Source: Planctomycetia bacterium
GTDB lineage: Bacteria; Planctomycetota; Planctomycetia; Gemmatales; Gemmataceae
Reading direction: 5' to 3'
Assembly: GCA_005808665.1 (NCBI GenBank)
Contig: SYLG01000096.1
Coordinates: 19,158 to 83,157 of the forward strand
Length of the DNA: 64,000 bases
Under the pieces are notes generated by a model, which saw only the letters and a program-made list of their open reading frames with translations, was not told the DNA's origin and searched no databases. Positions 44,417-52,921 of the stretch are shown here, piece by piece (position 1 is the stretch's first letter; each line of letters opens with the position of its first letter). The position numbers and the translations under genes were made by a program.

Positions 44417-44626
44417 GGGCTGATCCCCATGGTTTGGGAAATTACCAGGTTCCATGGGCTGAAGCCATCAGGTGGACCGAAAGGTATCCCAATTGGTTAG
44501 GTTGTTGGTGGTTGGGATCGACGGCCATTCCCCCCTGATGCTCGCAAAAAAAAGGGGAGTGTCTAAAATCAAAAGAACATGATTTGGTAATGGATCACCC
44601 GGTGCGGGTTAGGGAGGAATAACTGG

Positions 44627-46225
44627 ATGAGCACCCCTGAGGTTCCTTGGGAAGAGCCGACCCCGCAAAATGCAGTAGAAGTCCAACCGGGCCCTGAAGA
44701 AAATAAGGATAATCTCCTGGATTTCGACCTGGAAAAGGAAAAGGAAACGACGGTTGTTGTGGCGGACAAGGCCAAGTTTCGTCCTACCGAGGCGACAGAA
44801 AGGCTTTTGGTTCTTGACCTATTAAGGGGTTTCGCCTTGCTTGGCATACTCCTCATGAATATTCTCATTTTCGCATGGCCGGATGGTGCCTATAGCAATC
44901 CAAACTTTTTTTATTACTCGTTGGATTCGATAGGTGATGTGCTCAAAGAACCTGAGAAAACCAGGGATAAAAAGCCTTGGGGGGCTCACCAGGTATTTCC
45001 CCATGGGGAGCTAAAAACTGCTGCTGTTGGTGGTTATTGGGATCAGGGAGAATGGGTATTGGCAGCCCTTTTCTTTGAAAACAAAATGCGAACGCTATTT
45101 TCCATGCTCTTTGGGGCTGGAGTAGTCTTGATGAATCGTCACACAAATACGAAAAAAGGTAGCCCATTCTGGCTGCATTTTCGCAGAATGTTTTGGTTGT
45201 TGGTCATCGGTGCCTGCCATGGTTATTTTCTATGGGTAGCGGATATTCTCTTTTGCTATGCCGCCATTGGTTTTTTGCTTTATCCGTTTTTGCGGCTATC
45301 CGCCGGTTGGCTTCTGGGAGCAGGGGTGGTGTTTTTCCTGCTTCCGCTTGGGATTTTTGCATCTGTTCCTGCTTTGGCGGATTGGGTCAAAGAGCGGGGA
45401 GCCGAGGTGGCCCAAATGGCAAAGGATGCCACCAAGGAGGGAGGGAAAATAGAAATTGATTCGGTTCATGGAGGGGAGTCCTATCAGGCGGTAATGAATG
45501 CCATGTTTCTCAAGGGATTTGAGGAACTGGACCACATGCGTAGGGAAAAACAACAGCCCGAAAAAGTCACCCGAACCATCCGTGAAGTGAATCGGATGGG
45601 ATACGCCGAATGGTTTCTGGGCCGGGTGAAGGATATTTTCTGGATGCAGGTCGGATACCTGTTATTGGGATTTTTGCTCATGGGTTGGCCCATGCTTTTG
45701 GGTATGGGATTGATGAAACTTGGTTTTTTTGAAGGGGCTTGGACGGTTCGGTCGTATGCAATAGTGGCCCTGGTCGGTTATGGTATAGGCATTCCGCTGG
45801 ATTGGAATGCCATAATGGTTTACCTTGGACCATTAAAAGACTTGAAAGCACAAATGCAGGTGATTTTACCTCTTAATTGTTTTGCAATGCTTGGGATAAC
45901 GCTGGCCAACGCCTCGGCTTTGGTCTGGTTGTACAAAACGAAAAGGATCGATTGGATTGCCAAAAACCTGCAAGCGGTTGGGCGAATGGCATTAACCAAT
46001 TATTTATCAGACACGGTGATTTGTTCGATTCTTTTTTCCGGGGCATTGGGACTGTATGGAGTGATTCCGCGAATGGGTCTATTGGGTATTGTGCTTCTGA
46101 TTTGGTCTTTGCATCTTGTCTTGAGTCCTATTTGGCTTCGTTATTTTGGGTTTGGCCCAATGGAATGGTTGTGGCGAAGCCTAACCTATTGGAGATTGCA
46201 ACCGATATTGGCCAAATCCAGGTAA
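44627..46225 (+). CDS. DUF418 family polytopic membrane protein (YeiB-like)
   Basis: The 532-residue protein starts at 44627 with GGAGG at 9 bases spacing. Residues 1-60 are acidic and disordered, then ERLLVLDLLRGFALLGILLMNI opens the DUF418/YeiB domain with about eleven hydrophobic segments. A long cytosolic or periplasmic loop in the middle (residues about 250-330, KDATKEGGKIEIDSVHGG) is an insertion relative to the short family members. DUF418 proteins are widespread integral membrane proteins of unclear transport role. It is convergent with a hydrolase gene. Confidence 0.88.
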   Translation: MSTPEVPWEEPTPQNAVEVQPGPEENKDNLLDFDLEKEKETTVVVADKAKFRPTEATERLLVLDLLRGFALLGILLMNILIFAWPDGAYSNPNFFYYSLDSIGDVLKEPEKTRDKKPWGAHQVFPHGELKTAAVGGYWDQGEWVLAALFFENKMRTLFSMLFGAGVVLMNRHTNTKKGSPFWLHFRRMFWLLVIGACHGYFLWVADILFCYAAIGFLLYPFLRLSAGWLLGAGVVFFLLPLGIFASVPALADWVKERGAEVAQMAKDATKEGGKIEIDSVHGGESYQAVMNAMFLKGFEELDHMRREKQQPEKVTRTIREVNRMGYAEWFLGRVKDIFWMQVGYLLLGFLLMGWPMLLGMGLMKLGFFEGAWTVRSYAIVALVGYGIGIPLDWNAIMVYLGPLKDLKAQMQVILPLNCFAMLGITLANASALVWLYKTKRIDWIAKNLQAVGRMALTNYLSDTVICSILFSGALGLYGVIPRMGLLGIVLLIWSLHLVLSPIWLRYFGFGPMEWLWRSLTYWRLQPILAKSR

Positions 46226-46252
46226 AGTTTGCGAGCCTAAGCTTGGCCCATT

Positions 46253-47065
46253 TCATTTAGGGGTCAGGCAATGGATCGTGAAAAAATGGATGATTGGGGT
46301 AGGATCGTCGAGGCCGTGGGGGTGGTGACCTACGCCTGGTTTGTGGATGACCTTGAAGCTACCGCCTAGCGCAAGGTATCTTTCTTCCATGATTTGGGTG
46401 TTTTCCAGAACTGGGACAATCTCGTCCGCATCACCGACAACATGAAGGATGGGAATCGATGACTTGGCCAAAGGTTCAAGGTTGTCCAGCGGATTTCCTT
46501 TCCACAGGATTGCCTGTTCATCCTTTTGCCATTGGTAGATGGATTTCACCAATTCCCAATCCCTTTTTGAGCCTTTTCCAGTCGCTTTTGGCCAGACGGA
46601 ATGGCCTGCCGGCCAGCTTTTCAGGTCGCAAACGGGGGCATCCCCATAAATGCAGGCCACCCGGTCGGGATGGGCCATGGCATATTGGTAGCAATAAAGG
46701 CCGCCACGACTGAGACCAACCAGGCCCATCCGGGAGGAAAAACCGTGGGTGTTAACCAGCCGATCATAAAGGCAATCCCATGCTTTAATCGCCTTGGGCG
46801 ATCCAAAAAGGTCGGGAACGCCCAAGTAGACAATATGCGCTCCCAGTTTGAGGAGGGCAATATCGGGTGCGGGTTTGTGGCCGAAAAATTCGCCATGCCA
46901 AACCCAGGGGTTTCCCGGAATCGGGGTTTTGGGGGAAACCACGGTAGCCAAATAACCATTGATGGTGAATTCGTGTTTGGCAAACCCGTGCCAATTCCCA
47001 TTGGAAAGTGGTAGGGGGGTAGGAGCCAGCGACAGAACCAATAGGGATAGCGAGGCAAATGGCAT
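46253..47065 (-). CDS. Secreted alpha/beta-hydrolase
   Basis: The 270-residue protein starts at 47065 with AAAGG upstream and a signal peptide (MPFASLSLLVLSLAPTPLPLS). The longer frame to 47137 would overlap the CotH gene. It has GLSRGG (nucleophile elbow), GDADEIVP (acid) and GVGHHPHG (His). It shares the arrangement of PWVW, a GxPDLFGSP/VGESYGSP-type segment, G-x-SRGG and an (Y/A)PVC(N/D)L pattern with the N-terminal half of the fusion at 2367-4229. A paralogous origin is therefore likely. It follows the CotH-kinase gene by 20 bases on the same strand, which suggests cotranscription. Confidence 0.87.
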   Translation of the reverse strand: MPFASLSLLVLSLAPTPLPLSNGNWHGFAKHEFTINGYLATVVSPKTPIPGNPWVWHGEFFGHKPAPDIALLKLGAHIVYLGVPDLFGSPKAIKAWDCLYDRLVNTHGFSSRMGLVGLSRGGLYCYQYAMAHPDRVACIYGDAPVCDLKSWPAGHSVWPKATGKGSKRDWELVKSIYQWQKDEQAILWKGNPLDNLEPLAKSSIPILHVVGDADEIVPVLENTQIMEERYLALGGSFKVIHKPGVGHHPHGLDDPTPIIHFFTIHCLTPK

Positions 47066-47084
47066 GGTAACCTTTTCCGTGTTG

Positions 47085-48935
47085 CTAGGGTTTTTTCTTG
47101 AAGAAGGGAATGAGCATTTTACAAAGCTCACTTTCATTCAAAAGGTTCGGTTCTACCGTTTTGATTCCATCAAAGAGGGAGTTCATTCCCTTGGTTAATT
47201 CCTCTTGGGTGAGCTTGCCATCGGCATTGTTGTCAAAGCGGCGAAGGGAGGTTTCGGCAAAGTGCTGATGCGGGGAAAAGGGGTTGAAAACGGGGGGGCC
47301 ATTGGCAGGACTGGCAAATAATTTTTCAAACCCTTTGGTCAAATCCTTAAGTCCAACCGGGCCATTTTCCTTGGTCGTGCTATTATTCCAGGTTTTTTGA
47401 ATGGCATTTTCCCACTCGTTTCGGGAAAGCCGTTCGTCCTTGTTTGTGTCGAAGGCGGAAACGACCGGTCCTACCAAAATGGCACCCACCTGGAAATCGG
47501 GAGGTTGGATGTAACCCTCGGACCGACCGGACAATTGGTTGGCAAGGGATGTGGTTCGCCTGTCTAAAAAAAGGTCAAGACCTGGAGGAGGAAGCATAAA
47601 TCCAGGTCCGGGAGTTTTTTTCTCACCACGGGCCTTGGCAACGGTTTTGTCCCTTTCGATTAACCCCTGGATGGGTTGGTTGATGGTTTGGAGTTCCGTT
47701 TTGAGTCGGGAAAGGGCAAAGGTGGATTGTGAGAATTCGCCCAAAAGCTTGAGATAGCGCTCCCGCATTCCGGGTAGGGCCAGGATTCGCTCCGTCAGCT
47801 TGTGTTCAGCCCCATAGGGTTGCAAAAAGCTTTGATCCATTTGTTGGTTGTTTGTGCCGGAGAGAAAAAAGTTGCTAAAGGCCCGATCCAGGTCCCAGGG
47901 GAAGAAATAGAATTTGCGAGTTTTGGCATCGAGATATAGGTAATAATTGTGTGCGAGACTGAAAAAGCTGTCCGGGTTTGAGATAAAGGCGGTTGCGGCA
48001 AGAAACCTTAAATAGCTATCCAGGTCGACCAGGGAATCGATCTGGTCACGAAAATCCTGGTCGGACCCTTGGGCGACCAGTTTGCCGACCTGAAACAAAC
48101 GGGATTTTTCATCGGGCTTGGCGACCCGTTTTGGTTCGAGGCGTTGTTCATAATCCTTGAACTCTCCACGAAAGGGGAAATCCCGCAATCCTTCGGGTTT
48201 CATCAATAAACCCTCACCATCCTCGAAATGAGCTGTTAAAAAGGTTTTGTCGATTGGTTCGACCAGAGTGTATAAGCCAAGCCATTGGTTCTTGATCCGG
48301 TCCCCAACGGAAAGGGATACCTCCACGAAAAGGGTGCGAGGAGCTGGGACCCCTGCTGAGGCATATATTCCATAGCCAAAGACCTCCCGGCATTTGCTTG
48401 GGTCGGCTACCTGGCAATGGAGATTCAACGATTTAAGGGATTTGAATTTTTTGGTTTGGCCGAATTTGTCGAGATCCACCTTGAATGACTTCTTGATGGA
48501 TTCCCCGGCATCCAGAATGGTACCGTTGCCTTTGTAACGAATGCCTACCTGGGGAAATGTTTCCCCCTCGATGGTTACTGATCCTTTGCACCATGCGAGA
48601 TTCATGCCAAAGGTGTTTTTGTGGATTTCGCGGGCAGGTTGGCCCGGTTTTTCCGTGGATTTGGGTTGAAAAATAGGAAATCCGGGAAAGGCGGGTGCGG
48701 CACTTTTGGGTTGGATAGCATCGTATTCCTTCGGAGGAATATCTAGGTGGATTTTAAGGATCTTGCCTTCGGAAAATGGGGCCCGGGGAGGGATGGGCTT
48801 TTTATCCTTGGCGGGGGCCGCTGCCGTGGAGGAATTTTGATATGCCAAAAGGCATGACAGGAGGAAGAAAAACCTGACAAAGGAGTAACAGGGTTCAGCA
48901 TTTGGCCGTTTTATAACCATCCAATGAGCAGGCAT
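47085..48935 (-). CDS. CotH kinase family protein with C-terminal EF-hands
   Basis: The 616-residue protein has a hydrophobic N-terminal signal (FVRFFFLLSCLLAYQNSS) after a short leader. Residues about 60-400 resemble CotH kinase: KVDLDKFG, SLKSLNLHCQVADPSKCREVFGYGIYASAGVPAPRT-type pattern, GLYTLVEPIDK, and DLDSYLRFLAATAFISNPDSF with FYFFPWDLDRAF. CotH-family proteins are spore-coat or extracellular protein kinases. The C-terminal part has two EF-hand calcium motifs, FDTNKDERLSRNEW and FDNNADGKLTQEEL. An exported calcium-binding kinase-like protein is inferred. It precedes a secreted hydrolase on the same strand. Confidence 0.87.
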   Translation of the reverse strand: MPAHWMVIKRPNAEPCYSFVRFFFLLSCLLAYQNSSTAAAPAKDKKPIPPRAPFSEGKILKIHLDIPPKEYDAIQPKSAAPAFPGFPIFQPKSTEKPGQPAREIHKNTFGMNLAWCKGSVTIEGETFPQVGIRYKGNGTILDAGESIKKSFKVDLDKFGQTKKFKSLKSLNLHCQVADPSKCREVFGYGIYASAGVPAPRTLFVEVSLSVGDRIKNQWLGLYTLVEPIDKTFLTAHFEDGEGLLMKPEGLRDFPFRGEFKDYEQRLEPKRVAKPDEKSRLFQVGKLVAQGSDQDFRDQIDSLVDLDSYLRFLAATAFISNPDSFFSLAHNYYLYLDAKTRKFYFFPWDLDRAFSNFFLSGTNNQQMDQSFLQPYGAEHKLTERILALPGMRERYLKLLGEFSQSTFALSRLKTELQTINQPIQGLIERDKTVAKARGEKKTPGPGFMLPPPGLDLFLDRRTTSLANQLSGRSEGYIQPPDFQVGAILVGPVVSAFDTNKDERLSRNEWENAIQKTWNNSTTKENGPVGLKDLTKGFEKLFASPANGPPVFNPFSPHQHFAETSLRRFDNNADGKLTQEELTKGMNSLFDGIKTVEPNLLNESELCKMLIPFFKKKP

Positions 48936-49077
48936 GATCCAAATCCGGAAAGGAAAGAAAATGGGTTTGATGAGGTCGATTTTATTCTAGCGATTCTTAC
49001 TTGATGATCGTAATTCGGGAAAAAGGTGCTATTCCTTCTAGGTCGAGGCAATCATTTTTTGTATTGGGAGGATCTGG

Positions 49078-50589
49078 ATGGCCCTGTTTTCACTTTCCCC
49101 CAAAGCGATTGAGGCCCCATCCGATTACAACCGTTGGTTGATTCCTCCTGCGGCCTTGGCGATCCACCTCTGTATTGGTCAAGCCTACGCATTCAGTGTT
49201 TTTCGCATTCCCATGACCAGGATTATTGGTATTACCGAAACGACGAACGAAGACTGGCAAAGGACGCAGGTTTTTTGGGCGTTTACCCTCGGCATTGTTT
49301 TTCTGGGACTATCCGCTGCGGTGATGGGGAGGTGGGTGGAACGGGTCGGACCCCGGCTTAGTGGTCTGGTGGCCGCCGTTTGTTGGTCGGGTGGTTTTTT
49401 GATTGGTGCCTTGGCCATTTGGGTCCATAACATTTGGCTATTCTATTTGGGGTATGGCGTTCTTGGGGGTTGCGGTTTGGGCATAGGTTACATCACCCCG
49501 GTTTCCACCCTCATCAAATGGTTTCCGGATCACCGGGGTTTGGCAACCGGACTTGCCATTATGGGTTTTGGAGGAGGGGCCATGATTGCTTCACCACTTT
49601 CTGAAATCCTGATGAAAAGCTTCTCCAGTCCTGAATCCACAGGAGTGGCCCAATCCTTGTTTGTCATGGGACTTGGCTATTTGGTGGTGATGACAATTGG
49701 GGCATTTGGTTTTCGACTGCCCCAAACCAACAAATTCCCGGAGACCATGGTTGAACCGACCCAGGGAGAAAAGCAAAATAACGATACTGGCCCTGGGTAT
49801 TTGGACCCAACGGAAGCCCTAAAAACCAGGGTTTTTTATCTACTTTGGATCATTCTGTTTCTTAATGTGACGGCGGGAATTGGCATCCTGGATGTAGCGT
49901 CTCCCATGATCCAGGAAATGTTTCCAGGAAAAGTAAGCGCCACCACTGCTGCTGGTTTTGTTGGCCTCCTTAGCCTTTTCAATCTTGCGGGGAGATTTGC
50001 CTGGTCCACTGCCTCGGACCTGTTGGGGCGGCGGTTTACCTATGGAATATTCTTAAGCCTGGGTCCTTTGCTTTACCTTTTATTGCCCGTCATAGGTAAA
50101 ATGGGGTCTGTTCCGTTATTTGTTGTTTGTTTGGCAATCATCATGAGTATGTATGGGGGCTGTTTTGCGGCCATTCCTGCTTATCTCTCCGATGTTTTTG
50201 GTACCCGCTATGTGAGTGCCATACATGGCCGCTTGCTTACGGCTTGGTCGTGTGCGGGGATTGCCGGTCCTTCCCTGATCAATTTTATCTATCAATGGTC
50301 TTTGAAAGGGCCCAATGGTTTGGAGTCCCCGGAGCGGGCTTATGACAGTGCCATTTGGTTCATTGGAATCGTCCTTTGCTTGGGTTTTTTAGCCAATCTG
50401 TGGGTAAAATCCCTGGTCCAACCTCTGGCCTTGGCGGTTACCGGGAAAATACATTTCATGGAAACGAAGGGTCTTGTTCCCATCCCCTGGATACGGCTGG
50501 CATTGGCCTGGGCAGCAGTAGGGATTCCCCTGATTTGGGGAGTGACCATGACGGTTCAAAAAACAATACCCTTGTTCCAAAGCTGGTGA
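49078..50589 (+). CDS. MFS transporter of the OFA (oxalate/formate antiporter) branch
   Basis: The 503-residue protein has 12 or more hydrophobic helices. AIHLCIGQAYAFSVFRIPMTR matches the OFA helix 1 pattern, and LGYGVLGGCGLGIGYITPVSTLIKWFPDHRGLATGLAIMGFGGGA is the typical helix 4-5 block. GRWVERVGPRLSG corresponds to the MFS loop. GGAGG lies 6 bases before the ATG. It is 7 bases upstream of the ceramidase-like gene, so they are probably one operon. Substrate likely a small carboxylate, unproven. Confidence 0.91.
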   Translation: MALFSLSPKAIEAPSDYNRWLIPPAALAIHLCIGQAYAFSVFRIPMTRIIGITETTNEDWQRTQVFWAFTLGIVFLGLSAAVMGRWVERVGPRLSGLVAAVCWSGGFLIGALAIWVHNIWLFYLGYGVLGGCGLGIGYITPVSTLIKWFPDHRGLATGLAIMGFGGGAMIASPLSEILMKSFSSPESTGVAQSLFVMGLGYLVVMTIGAFGFRLPQTNKFPETMVEPTQGEKQNNDTGPGYLDPTEALKTRVFYLLWIILFLNVTAGIGILDVASPMIQEMFPGKVSATTAAGFVGLLSLFNLAGRFAWSTASDLLGRRFTYGIFLSLGPLLYLLLPVIGKMGSVPLFVVCLAIIMSMYGGCFAAIPAYLSDVFGTRYVSAIHGRLLTAWSCAGIAGPSLINFIYQWSLKGPNGLESPERAYDSAIWFIGIVLCLGFLANLWVKSLVQPLALAVTGKIHFMETKGLVPIPWIRLALAWAAVGIPLIWGVTMTVQKTIPLFQSW

Positions 50590-50596
50590 GGTCAAT

Positions 50597-51949
50597 ATGA
50601 AGATGATAAAAACGCTCCTTTTTGCAGTTTTTGTTTTGGCTCTGGCACCGTCCTTAGGGAAGGCGGTGGATTGGAAAGCAGGATTGGCGACAGGAATCAT
50701 CACCCCGACAAAACCGATGTGGATGTCAGGGTATGCTTCGAGGACCAAACCGGCCGAGGGCAAGGTTCATGACTTGTGGGCAAAAGCCCTTTGTCTTGAG
50801 GATGGGTTGGGGAATCGTTCGCTTTTAATCACTCTCGATTTGGTGGGCCTTGATCGGGAAACCGCACTTGGTCTTCGTCAACGGATTGCCCAAAAACACA
50901 GGATGGCCGTTGGTGCTGTTACTTTGGCTTGTTCCCACACCCATAGCGGTCCTGTGGTGGGAAATACCCTAAGGGCAATGTATTTCCTGACCAGGGAACA
51001 AGAATCTTTGATCGACGAATATACCCAGGTTTTGACCAAACAAATCGAAGCGGTGGCAACCCGGGCGGTTGGGCAACTTACTCCAGCATTGTTCAAACAT
51101 GGCATCGGTTCTGCCGATTTTGCCGTCAATCGAAGGAATAACAAGGAAGCCGATGTACCCAAACTTCGTGAAGAAGGGAAATTGGTGGGGCCGGTGGATC
51201 ATGATGTGCCTGTCCTTGCGATTTACGATCCCGCAGGTAGCCTCAAGGGAATTGTCTTTGGCTATGCCTGCCATGCAACGGTTTTACCTTTTTTCGAGTG
51301 GTGTGGTGATTATCCCGGGTTTGCCATGGCCGAGCTTCAGGATCGGCATCCCGGGGCTGTGGCAATGTTTTGGGCGGGGTGTGGAGCGGATCAGAATCCT
51401 CTTCCAAGGCGGTCCGTGGAATTGGCTAAATCGTATGGCCAACGCCTTTCTAATGCTGTGGATGGAGTATTATCCAAGCCCATGAAACCCATCCTGGGCC
51501 ATTTAAAAGTTGTGGCAACCGAGGTATTGATCCCTTTTGCCAAGGTGCCAAACCGTGAGGATTTGTTGACCATGAAGGCCTCCAAAGACAAATATGAGGT
51601 GGGTCGGGCAGAGTACCTTTTGGCCAAGATGGAAACGGATGGACTTATCAAAGGGGAGTACCCCTATCCGATAAGTGTGTGGAAGCTGGGGGATGGGCCC
51701 CATTGGGTGTGGTTGGGGGGCGAGGTGGTGGTGGATTATTCGCTTCGGATAAAAAGGGAACATCCAAAGGCCAATCCATGGGTGGCTGGCTATGCCAACG
51801 ATGTAATGGCGTATATTCCCTCGCTGCGTGTGCTCAAGGAGGGTGGATATGAAGGAGCAACCTCCATGGTGTATTATGGTCAACCGTCCTCCTGGGGGGC
51901 CTCGGTGGAGGAGTTAATTGTTAAGGGAGTGACGGAAATGTTGAAATAA
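50597..51949 (+). CDS. Secreted neutral ceramidase-like hydrolase
   Basis: The 450-residue protein has a signal peptide (MKMIKTLLFAVFVLALAPSLGKA). The N-terminal ceramidase domain pattern is visible: GIITPTKPMWMSGYASR, then LACSHTHSGP (zinc-binding His pair), FGYACHATVL, and MFWAGCGADQNP. Neutral ceramidases cleave sphingolipid amide bonds and use zinc; family members in planctomycetes are shorter than the human or Pseudomonas enzymes and lack the C-terminal immunoglobulin-like domain, as here. Actual ceramide cleavage is not implied; related proteins act on other amides. It is the second gene after the OFA transporter. Confidence 0.85.
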   Translation: MKMIKTLLFAVFVLALAPSLGKAVDWKAGLATGIITPTKPMWMSGYASRTKPAEGKVHDLWAKALCLEDGLGNRSLLITLDLVGLDRETALGLRQRIAQKHRMAVGAVTLACSHTHSGPVVGNTLRAMYFLTREQESLIDEYTQVLTKQIEAVATRAVGQLTPALFKHGIGSADFAVNRRNNKEADVPKLREEGKLVGPVDHDVPVLAIYDPAGSLKGIVFGYACHATVLPFFEWCGDYPGFAMAELQDRHPGAVAMFWAGCGADQNPLPRRSVELAKSYGQRLSNAVDGVLSKPMKPILGHLKVVATEVLIPFAKVPNREDLLTMKASKDKYEVGRAEYLLAKMETDGLIKGEYPYPISVWKLGDGPHWVWLGGEVVVDYSLRIKREHPKANPWVAGYANDVMAYIPSLRVLKEGGYEGATSMVYYGQPSSWGASVEELIVKGVTEMLK

Positions 51950-52262
51950 CCAAAGGGTTGGTTTTGTGAAACTTTATAACAGATTTTTATCGGATTAGTC
52001 TTGGGGTGTTTTTGATTTTAACGGGGCGCCACGAAAAGAAACGGAAAAAAACAGCTTACCCAAAACCGGACAAACAAGGTCAGACGGATATCTTCAATCG
52101 TTTGATAGTTTCTTTGCCAGGTCGCCAAAGGCGAAAAAGTGTGATTGGATAGGCTGCAATTGGGTTTTTGTCCATCCCAACCATGGGGTGGATTTGGATA
52201 GGGATTAAGGTTGACCAAGGAGCTTGGAGGGAAGGCAGGTTTGGTTGGCCGGAAACGAAAAG
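51950..52262. other. Intergenic region after the ceramidase-like gene
   Basis: These 313 bases lie between the ceramidase-like gene and the rpsT terminator. I see no supported gene or RNA here. Confidence 0.4.
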
Positions 52263-52282
52263 AGCCGAGGAAGGCCTCGGCT
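52263..52282 (-). terminator. Rho-independent terminator of rpsT
   Basis: A perfect 8-bp stem AGCCGAGG-AAGG-CCTCGGCT, located 28 bases downstream of the rpsT stop on the minus strand. On that strand it is followed by CTTTTCGTTTCC, a moderately T-rich run. Confidence 0.7.
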
Positions 52283-52309
52283 AAAATGCTTCCCATCCAA
52301 CCCAAGGAT

Positions 52310-52585
52310 TTAGGCTTTGGGTTTTACAAACTTGGAATTGAATGCTCGCACAATTTGAGATTTTTTGCGTGCGGCCAAATTGGGGTGAATCACTTTTTTG
52401 GCAGCCGCTTTGTCCAATTGCTTGACGGCCTTTACCATTTCCAGCTTGGCCGCCTCTACGGTACCGCCCAAAGTGGCGGTGAAGGATTTCAATTCATCCT
52501 TGATGTTCCGCTTTACCGTCCGATTTTTGGCACGGCGCTTGGTGCTTTTTCGAAGATTTTTTTCTGCACTACGGGTATGCGGCAT
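52310..52585 (-). CDS. rpsT: Small-subunit ribosomal protein bS20
   Basis: A 91-residue basic protein that binds the 16S rRNA early in assembly. The opening MPHTRSAEKNLRKSTKRRAKNR and the helical remainder ending FNSKFVKPKA match bS20, which is often found alone as here. A strong promoter lies upstream at 52640-52668 and a terminator downstream, so it is a self-contained transcription unit. Confidence 0.96.
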   Translation of the reverse strand: MPHTRSAEKNLRKSTKRRAKNRTVKRNIKDELKSFTATLGGTVEAAKLEMVKAVKQLDKAAAKKVIHPNLAARKKSQIVRAFNSKFVKPKA

Positions 52586-52639
52586 CGACCCTGACTCCGG
52601 GTGGGTATAGTACCCAAGTTTTCATTTCATCAAAAAGCC

Positions 52640-52668
52640 ATTCTACCTCAAAAACCGACCTTTGACAA
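52640..52668 (-). promoter_or_regulatory. rpsT: Sigma70-like promoter of rpsT
   Basis: On the minus strand, TTGTCA, a spacer of exactly 17 bases, and TAGAAT. This places the -10 element about 55 bases upstream of the rpsT ATG. The match and spacing are good, and the same -35 hexamer TTGTCA occurs in front of the 27-residue gene at 40684. Confidence 0.6.
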
Positions 52669-52921
52669 GAACAGGCACCAGGAATCCCTTCGACATTCCT
52701 GGAGAAAAAGGAATGGGAAGAAATAGGACAGACCGGGTTAAACCGGTACCGAGGTCGGTTCCAGACCCTATTTTTTTGAAATTGTCAAATTATTTTTGAT
52801 TTTGAGGGAACAAAAAGTTGAAGCATCTGAAATAATAACCTAAGAACCGTCACCGGGACTTCCTTTCCGTTTTCCCCGGCTTCTCCTTTTTGAATTCCTA
52901 AATAAATAGGGGTAATGGGGG
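52669..52921. other. Divergent intergenic region rpsT / C11 protease
   Basis: These 253 bases upstream of the rpsT promoter are AT-rich in the middle (TTGTCAAATTATTTTTGAT at about 52783-52801). No gene was recognised, and no promoter for the protease could be fixed with confidence. Confidence 0.35.
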
